A program made the position numbers and the translations under genes. The notes under the pieces are model-generated. The model saw nothing but the letters and a program-made list of their open reading frames with translations, was not told the origin of the DNA and ran no database searches. 64,000 nt of DNA from Asterella californica (Eukaryota; Streptophyta; Marchantiopsida; Marchantiales; Aytoniaceae): NCBI GenBank assembly GCA_036924285.1, contig JAYKYS010000007.1, positions 31,116,001 through 31,180,000 of the forward strand, written 5' to 3'. Numbering within the stretch: position 1 is the stretch's first letter; every line of letters begins with the position of its first letter. Shown one piece after another: positions 1 to 9,106 of this stretch.

Positions 1-412
1 CGTTAGTTTTTTGCAACCTGCGACCAAATTTCTTGCGTGGTTTTGCAAGGGGAACTCCAAACGACTTGTTTGGAGTCTCGTTGGGTCTGTGATAGCTAGA
101 TCTATCTGCCAGGGAAGACGGATATCAATTTAGACGATACGTTTGTGCGGTGTGTGCGGTTTTAAGCCATAGGGAGGAGTTTTTGAAGGTTCGATCATCT
201 GCGATTGAAAATCGGCGATATCTCGGCTGTTGGGAGTCGGATCTGAAGGTTTCTTGGGTTAACAGAGTCAGCGGAGGAGACCCTGTCGACATCTGAAGTC
301 CGTTCGACGAAAGGAGGAAGTTCTCATATAGATCTTTTTCGGTTTCTTCGCTATGGGTTTTACTCTTTTGAGTTCGTTAGAGTTCTGGTTGGCTATATAC
401 AGCTTGTGGTAG
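1..412 (+). mobile_element. 5' LTR of outer TR-GAG-type element, left fragment
   Basis: This stretch matches 16264-16675 nearly base for base, with a few percent differences. It is the middle of the outer element's 5' LTR. Its first ~418 bases lie before the window, and the rest resumes at 13121 after the nested insertion. The two halves joined (1-412 and 13121-13498) are collinear with the intact 3' LTR at 15846-17054. It holds no credible reading frame. Confidence 0.85.
408..412. repeat. Target-site duplication GGTAG, left copy
   Basis: GGTAG sits directly before the LTR start at 413 and recurs at 13116-13120 directly after the LTR end. The uninterrupted site at 16671-16675 in the outer 3' LTR carries it once, which confirms the insertion point. 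Confidence 0.95.
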
Positions 413-977
413 TGTGAAGCCTTGGTTTTTCGTTTTGTTAATTAATTGATTAGTTGTAAAGTAAATAAGAAGAATAGATGATAGAAGATAAACGATATAA
501 GTAGAATAGTGTTAATTAGAAGTTAAGTGAAGAATCTCAGTTCTGGAGGAATTTATCGAATCTATGGAGACACTGAAAGATGATTTCCTCATAGATGAAT
601 TCCTCGGGCGAAGAGCTTCCTAACGAGATGTTGTGCGAGGCAATCGGAGACCGAATGACGAAGTTACAGCAGACTGAAGAATGTCAGTCGTCAAGAGGAA
701 AATCCTAACTTCGGCACGTGCAGGAAAACCTATCGCGGGATATAAGCCAGGTAACAAGACATTTACTTTACTCTTTTACTATTCCCAGAGCGAGCGATAG
801 CAAGGCGCATCGAGCCGCAATTTCCGAGCGCCGAAGTACATCAGTTACGGGCGAGGAAACCAATTTGCGAGTGACTGGCGAGGAAGCCAAATTGCGAGGA
901 AGAACTCAATTCCGGGCGAGGAAGGAATTGCAGCGAAGAATCCGTTTGTGACGAAGATCATTGCAGTGATCCTAGGG

Positions 978-1649
978 ATGCGAGGGATGCAGACGGCTAA
1001 GTCGCCGAGGCTCCGATCCTTTGAAGTGAATCGAGTGGCTCTTCGTCGCTATGAGAAGGAGCTTGAAGAAATGGGACTAGCGTTCCTCTTACTTCCTTGG
1101 TGGGGGATGGTCTCCTCCAAATTGGTGCACGAGTTGAAGGTCTGCAAGCAACATCCGGCCGATGATCACTATGGACGACCATGTAACTGGACCGAAGCTC
1201 ACTGGTCCGCTGTCTTGGGAACTGACGATGCAGGTCGGGAAGGTGATCTTCTGTTTGACACCACATCTGCCGCTGCTTCGCCCGAAGCAGTGAAGAACTT
1301 CCCGAATCTCTTCAAGGAGTTACCTCTAGGGAGGAACGGCTACCGAACGAGTGATTTCTGCGACCCGAAGAAGAGAAAAGTAGCCGATGCGATTATGGCG
1401 ATCTTCAGGCCACGAAGAACGACATACATGTCGAACTGGCAAATCAACTTCATCGAGCAGCTCTTCGCCGGACGAAGAGCACATTGGGCGAAGATCTTCC
1501 ATCGACATGTGCTGAAGCTGTGGAATGCGAATGACTTGGCGTACATAGGACCATTTGTATCGATGTTCTATATGGGGATGGGACTGCTGTCGGACGAACA
1601 GCAGACGAAGTTGGGTTTTACCGTAGCTGCAGAGGAAGATGAATTTTAG
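978..1649 (+). CDS. U3 reading frame A, unknown protein in the LTR (5' copy)
   Basis: An open frame of about 223 codons from the first ATG (978), within a frame open from 948, ending at TAG 1647-1649. The protein is basic to neutral with Trp- and Leu-rich patches (LPWWGM near the middle) and no zinc or catalytic motif I can name. Its general look (a YEKELEEMGL segment, then hydrophobic and Trp-containing blocks) recalls the putative plant transposon protein ORFs that accompany Tat/Ogre elements, but this is a weak family guess. The next frame B begins in the same phase directly after the stop. The copy at 10498-11169 differs at about a dozen bases, over half of them amino-acid changing. Confidence 0.5.
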   Translation: MRGMQTAKSPRLRSFEVNRVALRRYEKELEEMGLAFLLLPWWGMVSSKLVHELKVCKQHPADDHYGRPCNWTEAHWSAVLGTDDAGREGDLLFDTTSAAASPEAVKNFPNLFKELPLGRNGYRTSDFCDPKKRKVADAIMAIFRPRRTTYMSNWQINFIEQLFAGRRAHWAKIFHRHVLKLWNANDLAYIGPFVSMFYMGMGLLSDEQQTKLGFTVAAEEDEF

Positions 1650-2810
1650 GTGGTACAGACTCCAGCACGAGATGTACAACTCGAGAGGTTCTTCGACGAA
1701 GTCGAGGCCGAAGGAGCACCAGCCGAAGTAGCAGTGGAGGTAACGAAGAAGAACGAGGCATCGACTTCAACGCCAGCTCCAGAGAAGGCGACCGAAGAGG
1801 TAACACCGACCGAAGACGAAGATGTAGTCGAGGTATCTCCTCCGATCCGCAGGAGTGGAAGGAAGAAGCCGTTGGAAGAGACGCCGAGGTCTGTACAGAA
1901 GTCGCGGAAGAAGATGAAGATGACGAGGACAGTCCGCGCCGACGATGAACCAGCTGACGAAGAAGTGATTGAGGAAGCTGAAGAAGGAGACACTCCTCGG
2001 ACAGAGAAGAGCGTGGACACTACACCGAAGACTACTCTTTCTCTATCGACGATAGGAGAGATTGAACAACTTACTTCTTCGGCGAAGTACATCCAAGAGG
2101 TGGTCGCACCCTTGCTGCACAGCTTGGAAGCGAACCGCGGGACCTACGAGGAAGTCGTCGGTAGGAAGCTGAACCTGGCAGAGTTAGTGCATACAATGCA
2201 CTTCGGCCGAGGTAACTGGCAGGAAGAGAAGGAGAATCTGAGAGCTGCACTTCGCATGGCCCAGAAGGAGACGCAGACGAGGACCGATGAACTGAAGAAT
2301 GCGACATCTGAGAAGGAGGAGCTTCTTCGGCAAAAGATTGATCGTGAGAAAGAACATGAGAAGGTTCTTTCTCTGATGAAGAAGGATTTGGATGACATGC
2401 GCGGGCAGCGAAACAGGTACCAAGACACTGTCGGCCAGCTGACGACGGAGGTGGAGGATCTGAAGCGGCGCACCGTCAAGGCCGAGGAACTAAGCGCTCT
2501 ACTTCGGAGTAGGGTCGAGCCGGTGCTGAAGAACTACTTTGCCGTTGAGATGGACGCCGAGGAAGCGGGATTTCTTCGCAAGGTTAGAGAGGAGTTCTTA
2601 GCTGCAGATGCGGAGGATACTTCAGCTAGGAACCGGGTAGCTAGGCTAGGCCAGCGAGTAATTAGGGAGCTTAGGGAGGTTAGAGCAACCGTAGAGTTCT
2701 CAGTTTGCGAGATAGGTAGAGAGCTAGCGGTAGAAAGCGGTGTCGTTCCTGGTGTCGTTTCGGACACAGGACCTTCATCCGACGGTCCAGAAGTACGCCC
2801 AACTTCTTAG
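1650..2810 (+). CDS. U3 reading frame B, coiled-coil protein in the LTR (5' copy)
   Basis: An open frame of 386 codons in phase with frame A, separated from it only by TAG 1647-1649. There is no ATG at its start, so it may be made by readthrough from A, be spliced, or start internally. The N-terminal third is acidic and low-complexity with a basic patch (RRSGRKK, KSRKKMKM) that looks like a nuclear localisation signal. Residues about 140-290 are charged heptad-like sequence typical of a long coiled coil. No retroviral domain is seen. It lies upstream of the LTR TATA box, hence in U3. In the genomic RNA it would occur only once, 3' of integrase. Function unknown. Confidence 0.5.
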   Translation: MVQTPARDVQLERFFDEVEAEGAPAEVAVEVTKKNEASTSTPAPEKATEEVTPTEDEDVVEVSPPIRRSGRKKPLEETPRSVQKSRKKMKMTRTVRADDEPADEEVIEEAEEGDTPRTEKSVDTTPKTTLSLSTIGEIEQLTSSAKYIQEVVAPLLHSLEANRGTYEEVVGRKLNLAELVHTMHFGRGNWQEEKENLRAALRMAQKETQTRTDELKNATSEKEELLRQKIDREKEHEKVLSLMKKDLDDMRGQRNRYQDTVGQLTTEVEDLKRRTVKAEELSALLRSRVEPVLKNYFAVEMDAEEAGFLRKVREEFLAADAEDTSARNRVARLGQRVIRELREVRATVEFSVCEIGRELAVESGVVPGVVSDTGPSSDGPEVRPTS

Positions 2811-2841
2811 GAAGAAGATCCGTCATCTTCGGGAAAATCTG

Positions 2842-2849
2842 TATATAAG
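2842..2849 (+). promoter_or_regulatory. Putative LTR TATA box (5' LTR)
   Basis: TATATAAG follows directly after reading frame B and is the best plant-like TATA element in the LTR. It would place transcription start near 2875. The same box recurs at 12362-12369. Confidence 0.5.
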
Positions 2850-3463
2850 CGTTGTGTTGTTTGTATTCAGGACCTCTATGTGTTTTATCATTTTTGAGTT
2901 TTCTATTTCCTGAGTTTGCGGAGCCATTGAGTGTTTTATGTTCTTCGGGGATTTACCTACGAAGTATCGTAGTTTGCTGTGGTAGGAATTAGTCTGGGTG
3001 CCGAAGGATTTGCTGTCAACATTTGAAATCAGAGTAGAACGTTTACGGCGAGGACTGAGAATAGACCAGCATCTGCGGAGTTAGTTTCCTACGAAGACGT
3101 TTTTGGGCGAAGTTGACTTCGGAGGAAGTTGTTCTTTGGTGGAACACTTAGGAAGGAGTTCAGTCTGGTACTTCGGCGGAAGAAGAGTCTTCTTCGTCAG
3201 AGTTTTCCGAGAGCAGTAGTAGTGAAAGTGACTTAGTGTGAAGATACTTAGCGTTTATGGTGTTAGAGGCTACCTAGTAGCACTTCAGCAGTACTTCCTC
3301 GTGTGACATTTCCATCCGTGGCTCTGTTACTCTGTTGTTCATCTATTTCTTGAGGTCCCTGACCTGTTCAATACCTGTTATGTTTGTTTGTCAGGATTAT
3401 CAACTCTATCTTGTTGGTTAGACCTGAGTTTGATCTCTACCGGGACTGATTTCTGCCCGTGAG

Positions 3464-3469
3464 AATAAA
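3464..3469 (+). terminator. Putative polyadenylation signal in LTR (5' copy)
   Basis: AATAAA lies about 130 bases before the LTR end. Its 3' LTR counterpart at 12984-12989 would serve to end the genomic transcript. Confidence 0.4.
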
Positions 3470-3616
3470 AGACAACTATAAAGAATCACCTTTGTCACGT
3501 GTTTACTACTTTTGGATGATCTTTACTTGCATCTCTGTGGGTTCGACCCTTAAATTACTACTTTCGAGCATCTTTTGGTTTTCTTGTGTGTTACATATAG
3601 AAGGCTGAATAAATTT

Positions 3617-3635
3617 TGGCGCCGCTGCCGGGGAT
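3617..3635 (+). promoter_or_regulatory. Primer-binding site, tRNA-Asp type
   Basis: TGGCGCCGCTGCCGGGGAT begins 21 bases after the LTR end. It is complementary to the 3' end of plant tRNA-Asp with one mismatch. Asp primers are characteristic of Athila/Tat elements, in contrast to the initiator-Met primer of most plant copia elements. Confidence 0.85.
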
Positions 3636-3685
3636 GCGAATGCTGAAATTATCCAAGATCAGTGAACAGAAGTCCAGAGACATGT

Positions 3686-5878
3686 ATGTCGACGGGCAAG
3701 CCTGATCCTCCTGGAAACGTGCAAACTGAGAGAGACAGGAGGCGAGAAAGACGAGCAGAATATCGAGAACAGATTCTGGAAGAAGCTCGTCGGTTGAAAG
3801 AAGAGCATAAGAAGAGAGAACGAGGTTGGAGAACACCTAACTCAAAAGAATGGAAGAGGAAGGAACCAAGCCTTGGTGAATCAAGTTCACCCCGGACACC
3901 AAAGTCATTACCTCCAACTCTTTTCGAATCTGCTCAAAGAGAACTTGACTTCGAAGAAGTTACCACTCGGCTAAGTGCTGAGAACGAACATCCAGAAAGT
4001 GAAGTAGGGTGGAAACCTTTTCCCGAAGTCAATACTGTTTTATATCCGCAGTTGTTTACTCCTGACCCAGAGTTAGGAAGTACTTCTGCAGATCAAGATC
4101 AGTTTACTTCTTCGAATGAAGAAGCTGCAACTAGGGCAGTAGAAGCTGTTACTACCTTAGTGGAACTTTTACAGGCGCAGGAACTTATACCTCAAGCACT
4201 GGTGCGGGAAATCCTTCTGTTAACTCCAATGACTCAGAAGGACAGCGCTGCTCCTTACTTACAGCCAACCACAGGACCGTCCATATTCAAGAAGAGACAA
4301 GCCCAAGCAGCTGCTGCTGCGAGTATTGCCCCTGCTGTCCTCGTTCAAGCTGCAGTACCAGCGCCGATTTCAGCTCCTGCCAAGATAGCAACTCAAGTTC
4401 CAAGAGCTCCCTTCGTTCGAAGTATGGCAGGCCAACCCATCACGAAACATGGGTACCCAAAGTTCAGAGGAGGATCTTCAGATGACGATGAGGATGCAGA
4501 TGCTTACATTAAACTGTTTGAATCTGTATCTGTCACTAATAAGGAAGATGCTGAACTAGATCGTCTGCGAATCTTTCCAAGTCTTCTCAGGAAGAGAGCA
4601 CGCAGCTGGTACAATCATGCAAATAGAATACCAGGAGACATCGATACTTGGGACAAGCTGAAGACAAAGTTCTTAGAGCGGTTCCGGGAAATTGGGTACA
4701 ATCGTCAAGTTTTGGGAAAGCTGACCAGACTGGTCAGAGGAAAGAAAGAGAGCCTAAAAGATTATGTCCAAAGATTTTATAATCTACTGGACAGAATTCC
4801 GAGGATGGGTACAGCCAACCCATACTCTATGGATCAAGCCACCGAATGGCTAGTTACCGGCTTACCGATTGAAATGGAGATCTGGTGTCGTCGAGGAAAG
4901 ATGGACGCCATTGAAGAGGTTGTTGCCTCAGCAGAAGCATTTGAAGCATCCACCCTCGGAAGTAAAGGAGGATGGATAAAAGGGAAGAAGAAAAGGAAGA
5001 AAGAAAAGAAGGAGAAGAAGGAAGAGAAATCGACTCGAAGAAAGAAGCACAAGAAGAGTCGCAGAGAACCCTCTTCCTCCGATGAATCTTCTGACGATGA
5101 GTCTTCTTCGGCCGAGTCTTCATCGGCGAGTACATCTTCTTCGAGCGAAGAAGAACGAAGAATGAAATGCAGTTCTTCGTCCAAGGAAAAGAAAAGCTCG
5201 AAGGAGAAGAAGGGCAAGACAAGAGGGGATAGTAATCAACTCATGGAGGAGATGATTAAAGGGTTCGCAGACCTGAAAGTGCAGATGGTACGATCTCCTG
5301 AAGGGAGAAAATCACCTGCTACATCCCGTTCAAGTTTATGGTGTACGACATGCGGTAAATCAGGACATGCTAATACGGAATGTAAGAACAACAGAACATT
5401 TCAGGCACAATCACTTGAATGGGCACCAGCATTCGAATCATATTATAGCTCATTCTTTGTGGAAACTCTGGACGAAGTATATGGAGTATTAACGAATCCA
5501 CCCCCAACACAGCCAGCAATTACCCCAATTCAACCCATATCAATTCAAAGGTTTGCACCAAAAGAGAGGGCCCTGAATGTATCTCAGAAACGTTTGATGA
5601 GTCCGCCAGGAGCAAATAAACCACCACCCCATGGGTCTTGTTTTAATTGTGGCAGTTTGGAACATTGGTCACCAAACTGCCCTCACCCAAAGAAATCGAT
5701 GGGATATGTAGCACTTTGTGGAAGGTGTCATCAGCCAGGACATGCCACAGCAGATTGTACTAACCCACCCGCAGAGAAGAGAGGGGTTCGCTTTGATCCC
5801 AAAACAGACCGTCCTGCGGAAGCACAACTGCACAAGGTGGACTTGGAAGAATGGAAAGCCGCTGGAGATGAAGGATGA
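3686..5878 (+). CDS. gag: Gag polyprotein of the Tat/Athila-like element
   Basis: Structural protein that packages the element RNA into cytoplasmic particles. The frame is open from 3662, and the first ATG in phase is at 3686, giving about 730 residues ending at TGA 5876-5878. Order: charged N-terminus; an Ala-rich linker; a retrotransposon Gag core (nt about 4430-4950, with WDKLKTKFLERF); a lysine/glutamate run (about 4975-5060); a serine-rich acidic tract (about 5065-5150); then three CCHC zinc knuckles near 5345-5390, 5638-5680 and 5717-5760. Three knuckles are more than the usual one or two. Protease follows in the same phase after a single TGA (TGA CCA), so the stop may be leaky or a mutation. 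Confidence 0.9.
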   Translation: MSTGKPDPPGNVQTERDRRRERRAEYREQILEEARRLKEEHKKRERGWRTPNSKEWKRKEPSLGESSSPRTPKSLPPTLFESAQRELDFEEVTTRLSAENEHPESEVGWKPFPEVNTVLYPQLFTPDPELGSTSADQDQFTSSNEEAATRAVEAVTTLVELLQAQELIPQALVREILLLTPMTQKDSAAPYLQPTTGPSIFKKRQAQAAAAASIAPAVLVQAAVPAPISAPAKIATQVPRAPFVRSMAGQPITKHGYPKFRGGSSDDDEDADAYIKLFESVSVTNKEDAELDRLRIFPSLLRKRARSWYNHANRIPGDIDTWDKLKTKFLERFREIGYNRQVLGKLTRLVRGKKESLKDYVQRFYNLLDRIPRMGTANPYSMDQATEWLVTGLPIEMEIWCRRGKMDAIEEVVASAEAFEASTLGSKGGWIKGKKKRKKEKKEKKEEKSTRRKKHKKSRREPSSSDESSDDESSSAESSSASTSSSSEEERRMKCSSSSKEKKSSKEKKGKTRGDSNQLMEEMIKGFADLKVQMVRSPEGRKSPATSRSSLWCTTCGKSGHANTECKNNRTFQAQSLEWAPAFESYYSSFFVETLDEVYGVLTNPPPTQPAITPIQPISIQRFAPKERALNVSQKRLMSPPGANKPPPHGSCFNCGSLEHWSPNCPHPKKSMGYVALCGRCHQPGHATADCTNPPAEKRGVRFDPKTDRPAEAQLHKVDLEEWKAAGDEG

Positions 5879-7054
5879 CCACCAGAAGAAACTTGGGTTT
5901 GCAAAGTGGACACCAGAAGCTCTTTCAAATCTAAGAGGAAGGCGGAAGAAGCACCTCTAAAAACTCAATCGAAGAAAGAGTTGAAGAAGCAGAAGAAGGC
6001 TAAAGAGAAAGCCAAGAAGAAGATAGTTGAGGAGGATACCGAAGAAGAGGAAGAAGAAATACTGAAAAGTGTAAATCCTCCGGGACTACCAGTTGACATT
6101 ACGGACGAAGTTCGCGAACTCCTGAAGAAGGAGTTACTACGAGCAGAAACTTCGGCAAGAGAAGCTGATACAACTTCGGCCGAAGTACCAGAACAATCAA
6201 CTTCGTCCGCACCCAAGATTTTCCGTACTTCGGCCACTGAAGACAAGACTGCGGCCAAGAACGAGGAGGTTCCGAAGAAGCACAGTCGACCGGAACCTGT
6301 GAAGAAAGAACCTGTGACGGTACCACACTATGATGTGGTAGCTGATCTAGAAACACAGAAGGCTAACATAAGTTTCAAGCAGCTGATTGAAGATAACAAA
6401 ATTTACAGAAAATTGTTACTTCAAGCACTGAAGAAACCCACTAAAGCAAGAAGATCAAAATTACCTTCTCTGTTTCACATCGAGGCAGAAGACCTGGGAT
6501 CTCCAGAAGTGGAAGTGGAGGTTGCAGGTTGTGTAATTAGGAAAGTGGCAATTGACTCCGGATCAGGAGTCAACATAATGACAGAAGACACGGCACACGC
6601 GTTGGGTTTCAGTAAGTTTGAAGAAACTCAGCGGGTGTTACGGCTGGCAGATCAAACGAGAAGACGACCACTTGGGCTACTGCACAACATTCCCACCTTA
6701 ATAGGCGAAATTTCTTTTAAACTTACTTATGTTGTGATGCGCCCTTTGGTTAAGTCTGGTTATCAAATTTTGATTGGAAGGCCATGGTTGTATGGTGCCA
6801 AGGTACTAACAGATTGGTACCGGCACCGTTTACAGTTCAAAGACCCACAGAAACCAACTGATAAGGCTGTGATGGTTTCTTGGAAGAAGATAACACATCA
6901 GGGCGAAACAGAGTCGACTGATGAAGGTTACACTTCAGGATCTGATTCATCAACAAGCAGCGCAGGAGAAAGGAAAGGAGACCCTTATTCGATGGTTAAC
7001 TATCTACAGTGCTATGAAATTGATGAAGAAGAAGATATGAATGAGGCCGAATAG
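5879..7054 (+). CDS. Aspartic protease region of the retrotransposon
   Basis: A frame continuous with Gag after TGA 5876-5878 and open to TAG 7052-7054. There is no convincing ATG at its start, so a fusion with Gag is likely if the stop is read through. The N-terminal half is lysine/glutamate-rich spacer. The protease core starts around 6500, with the catalytic DSGS motif at 6554-6565 and a hydrophobic second half ending in an ILIGRPWL-type motif near 6770. It would cleave the polyprotein in the particle. The C-terminal tail is acidic and serine-rich. The terminal TAG is followed by CAA TCA and an open frame into reverse transcriptase. Confidence 0.85.
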   Translation, partial: PPEETWVCKVDTRSSFKSKRKAEEAPLKTQSKKELKKQKKAKEKAKKKIVEEDTEEEEEEILKSVNPPGLPVDITDEVRELLKKELLRAETSAREADTTSAEVPEQSTSSAPKIFRTSATEDKTAAKNEEVPKKHSRPEPVKKEPVTVPHYDVVADLETQKANISFKQLIEDNKIYRKLLLQALKKPTKARRSKLPSLFHIEAEDLGSPEVEVEVAGCVIRKVAIDSGSGVNIMTEDTAHALGFSKFEETQRVLRLADQTRRRPLGLLHNIPTLIGEISFKLTYVVMRPLVKSGYQILIGRPWLYGAKVLTDWYRHRLQFKDPQKPTDKAVMVSWKKITHQGETESTDEGYTSGSDSSTSSAGERKGDPYSMVNYLQCYEIDEEEDMNEAE

Positions 7055-7060
7055 CAATCA
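7052..7060 (+). promoter_or_regulatory. Candidate stop-codon readthrough signal (UAG CAA UCA)
   Basis: The stop between protease and polymerase reads TAG CAA TCA. This exactly fits the CARYYA context known from tobamovirus-type leaky UAG codons. The frame is open on both sides for more than a kilobase. This would let ribosomes make Gag-Pro and a minority of Gag-Pro-Pol. Confidence 0.6.
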
Positions 7061-9106
7061 CAGCTAGGTCACGGGAGTGCAGAGACCAGTCATACAGACG
7101 GTATAGTCCTTCCAGGAGCATCCCAAGACCTACAAATAAGCGAAGGTAAGAGCCTAAAGATTTCTGTTGTGGTACAAGGAGAAGAGTTGGAAGTGTATCG
7201 TCAGATGCTGATCCATTATCAAGATGTCTTCGCCTGGACTGTGGAGGACATGAAGGGGATGCCTGCACAGTGGGGAGAACATCGTATCGACCTCATTGAA
7301 GGATCAGTACCTGTACGACAGCGACAGTACCGACTCAATCCAAAATACTCTTTGATGGTTAAAGACGAGATAGATAAGTACCTAAAGGCAGGTATTATTT
7401 TTCCTGTGTTAAGCAGCGAATGGGTAGCACCCATAGTAGTGGTACCCAAGAAGCAAACAGGAAAGATAAGAGTCTGTCAAGATTTCAGAAAACTGAATGC
7501 AGCAACCAAGAAGGATCATCACCCTTTACCTTTTACTGATACCATTTTGGATCATGTATCTGGAAAGGAATGTTACAGCTTTCTGGATGGGTTTTCAGGG
7601 TACAATCAAGTGTCCATAAGAGAGCAAGATAAGGACAAGACTACCTTTACTACAGATTGGGGCACTTATGCTTATCACAAGATGCCTTTTGGACTATGCA
7701 ATGCACCAGCTACCTTTCAAAGGATGATGACCTCAATTTTTCAAGATTATTTGCGAAAATTTTTAGAGATCTTTATAGATGATTTTTGTGTTTTTGGCAC
7801 ACGTGAAGAACATGCAGCGTGTTTAGCCAAAACCTTTCAGAAGTGTAGGGAAGCCAGACTTGCATTACATCCTGAGAAGTGTTTCTTCGTGATGACTGAA
7901 GGAATACTTCTTGGACATAGAGTATCAGGCCGAGGCATAGAAGTAGATGTAGAGAAAGTTCGAGTAATACTCTCCCTGCAACCCCCTACTGACATCAGCG
8001 AGTTGAGAGCCTTCCTAGGACATGTTGGATATTACAGAAGGTTCATCAAAGACTACGCCATACTTGCTGCGCCACTGACAGAATTGCTGAAGAAGACGAC
8101 AGAGTACCATTGGCACGAGAAACAGCATGAGGCGTTTGAGACGTTGAAGAAGAAGTTGGCAGAAGCACCTGTCATGCGACCACCAGACTGGGAGAGACCT
8201 TTTCAAGTGTATGTAGAGACTTCTGCGTTTGCTATTGGAGTGGTGCTCAGTCAGAAAGATGATGAAAAGAGAGACCACCCAATCTACTATGCGAGTAGAC
8301 AACTTTCAGCAGCAGAAAAGAACTACACCACTATTGAACGTGAAGCGTTGAGAATGGTGTACTCAGTAAAGAAGTTCAGACATTACCTTCTTGGCTATGA
8401 GTTTGTTTTTCATGTGGATCATTATGCGTTGAAGCATCTAGTACAGAAATCAGACTTGTCAGGGCGTATAGCAAGATGGATGTTGTTACTTCAAGAGTTT
8501 ACTTTCACAGTTCAGACGAGACAAGGGATTCATCATGAGAATGCTGATTACTTGTCTCGACTGAGAACGGGAGAACGAGTGGATACAGTGGCAGACGACT
8601 TTCCAGATGAGGAATTGTTTCAGCTGACAGTAGCACCTGCTACGAAGTACTATGATATGTACAGATATTTACAGACTTTGCAGTGCCCAGAAGAAATGGA
8701 TGCTGAACAGCGAACAGTCTTCATACATCAGGCGGGACCTTACGAGATGAAGAACGGGATATTGTTCAAAAGAGGACCTGATGAAGAACTTCGAAGATGT
8801 CTGGAAGTGCATGAGATACCACAAGTGGTGGGAGCACTACACTCAGAACCTGAAGGCGGACACTATGCACAGAGGAACACTGTGAAGAAGATCCTCTCAG
8901 CTGGATACTGGTGGCCGACGATGTACAAAGATGTTCATGAGATCATCAAGAAGTGTGATAACTGTCAACAAGTGGGTAAGCCTACGCCAACCACTCAATG
9001 GCCGTTACATCCGATACTCCCATTGGCACCATTCGAGAAGTGGGGGATTGATTTTGTAGGACTATACAACCTGCAACACGCCGCACTAGAAGAAGGTACA
9101 TTCTGA
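7055..9106 (+). CDS. pol: Reverse transcriptase, RNase H and integrase N-terminus
   Basis: Polymerase of the retrotransposon, in phase with protease after TAG 7052. RT domain about 7290-7940 with the catalytic FIDD at 7772-7783, where most elements have YxDD. RNase H about 8190-8570; its first active-site position reads ETS where DAS is usual, while the later Glu and Asp positions look normal. The integrase HHCC zinc domain is at about 8810-8985 (GGHYAQ, then CDNC). The frame reaches the first integrase Asp (GIDFVG near 9045) and then loses phase, ending at TGA 9104-9106. The continuing integrase is one frame back, so a single base has been lost near 9060. Confidence 0.9.
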   Translation, partial: QSQLGHGSAETSHTDGIVLPGASQDLQISEGKSLKISVVVQGEELEVYRQMLIHYQDVFAWTVEDMKGMPAQWGEHRIDLIEGSVPVRQRQYRLNPKYSLMVKDEIDKYLKAGIIFPVLSSEWVAPIVVVPKKQTGKIRVCQDFRKLNAATKKDHHPLPFTDTILDHVSGKECYSFLDGFSGYNQVSIREQDKDKTTFTTDWGTYAYHKMPFGLCNAPATFQRMMTSIFQDYLRKFLEIFIDDFCVFGTREEHAACLAKTFQKCREARLALHPEKCFFVMTEGILLGHRVSGRGIEVDVEKVRVILSLQPPTDISELRAFLGHVGYYRRFIKDYAILAAPLTELLKKTTEYHWHEKQHEAFETLKKKLAEAPVMRPPDWERPFQVYVETSAFAIGVVLSQKDDEKRDHPIYYASRQLSAAEKNYTTIEREALRMVYSVKKFRHYLLGYEFVFHVDHYALKHLVQKSDLSGRIARWMLLLQEFTFTVQTRQGIHHENADYLSRLRTGERVDTVADDFPDEELFQLTVAPATKYYDMYRYLQTLQCPEEMDAEQRTVFIHQAGPYEMKNGILFKRGPDEELRRCLEVHEIPQVVGALHSEPEGGHYAQRNTVKKILSAGYWWPTMYKDVHEIIKKCDNCQQVGKPTPTTQWPLHPILPLAPFEKWGIDFVGLYNLQHAALEEGTF

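Larger units (their letters stand above)
413..3595 (+). repeat. 5' LTR of the Tat/Athila-like element (3183 bp)
   Basis: Direct repeat of 9933-13115. A TATA-like box lies at 2842-2849 and an AATAAA at 3464-3469, so U3 is probably about 2.4 kb and contains all the LTR reading frames. TG...CA ends and the flanking 5-bp duplication fix the borders. The LTR is unusually long and unusually open on the plus strand. Confidence 0.95.

Noticed and set aside
718..951. 77-codon frame at the LTR start as a gene
   Set aside because: It begins with GTG and is made of short internal repeats; no ATG, no domain. I treat it as leader sequence.
997..2767. Long minus-strand frames across the LTR
   Set aside because: They mirror the plus-strand frames A and B (GC-biased third positions) and have low-complexity Ser/Arg-rich translations with no start context or motif.
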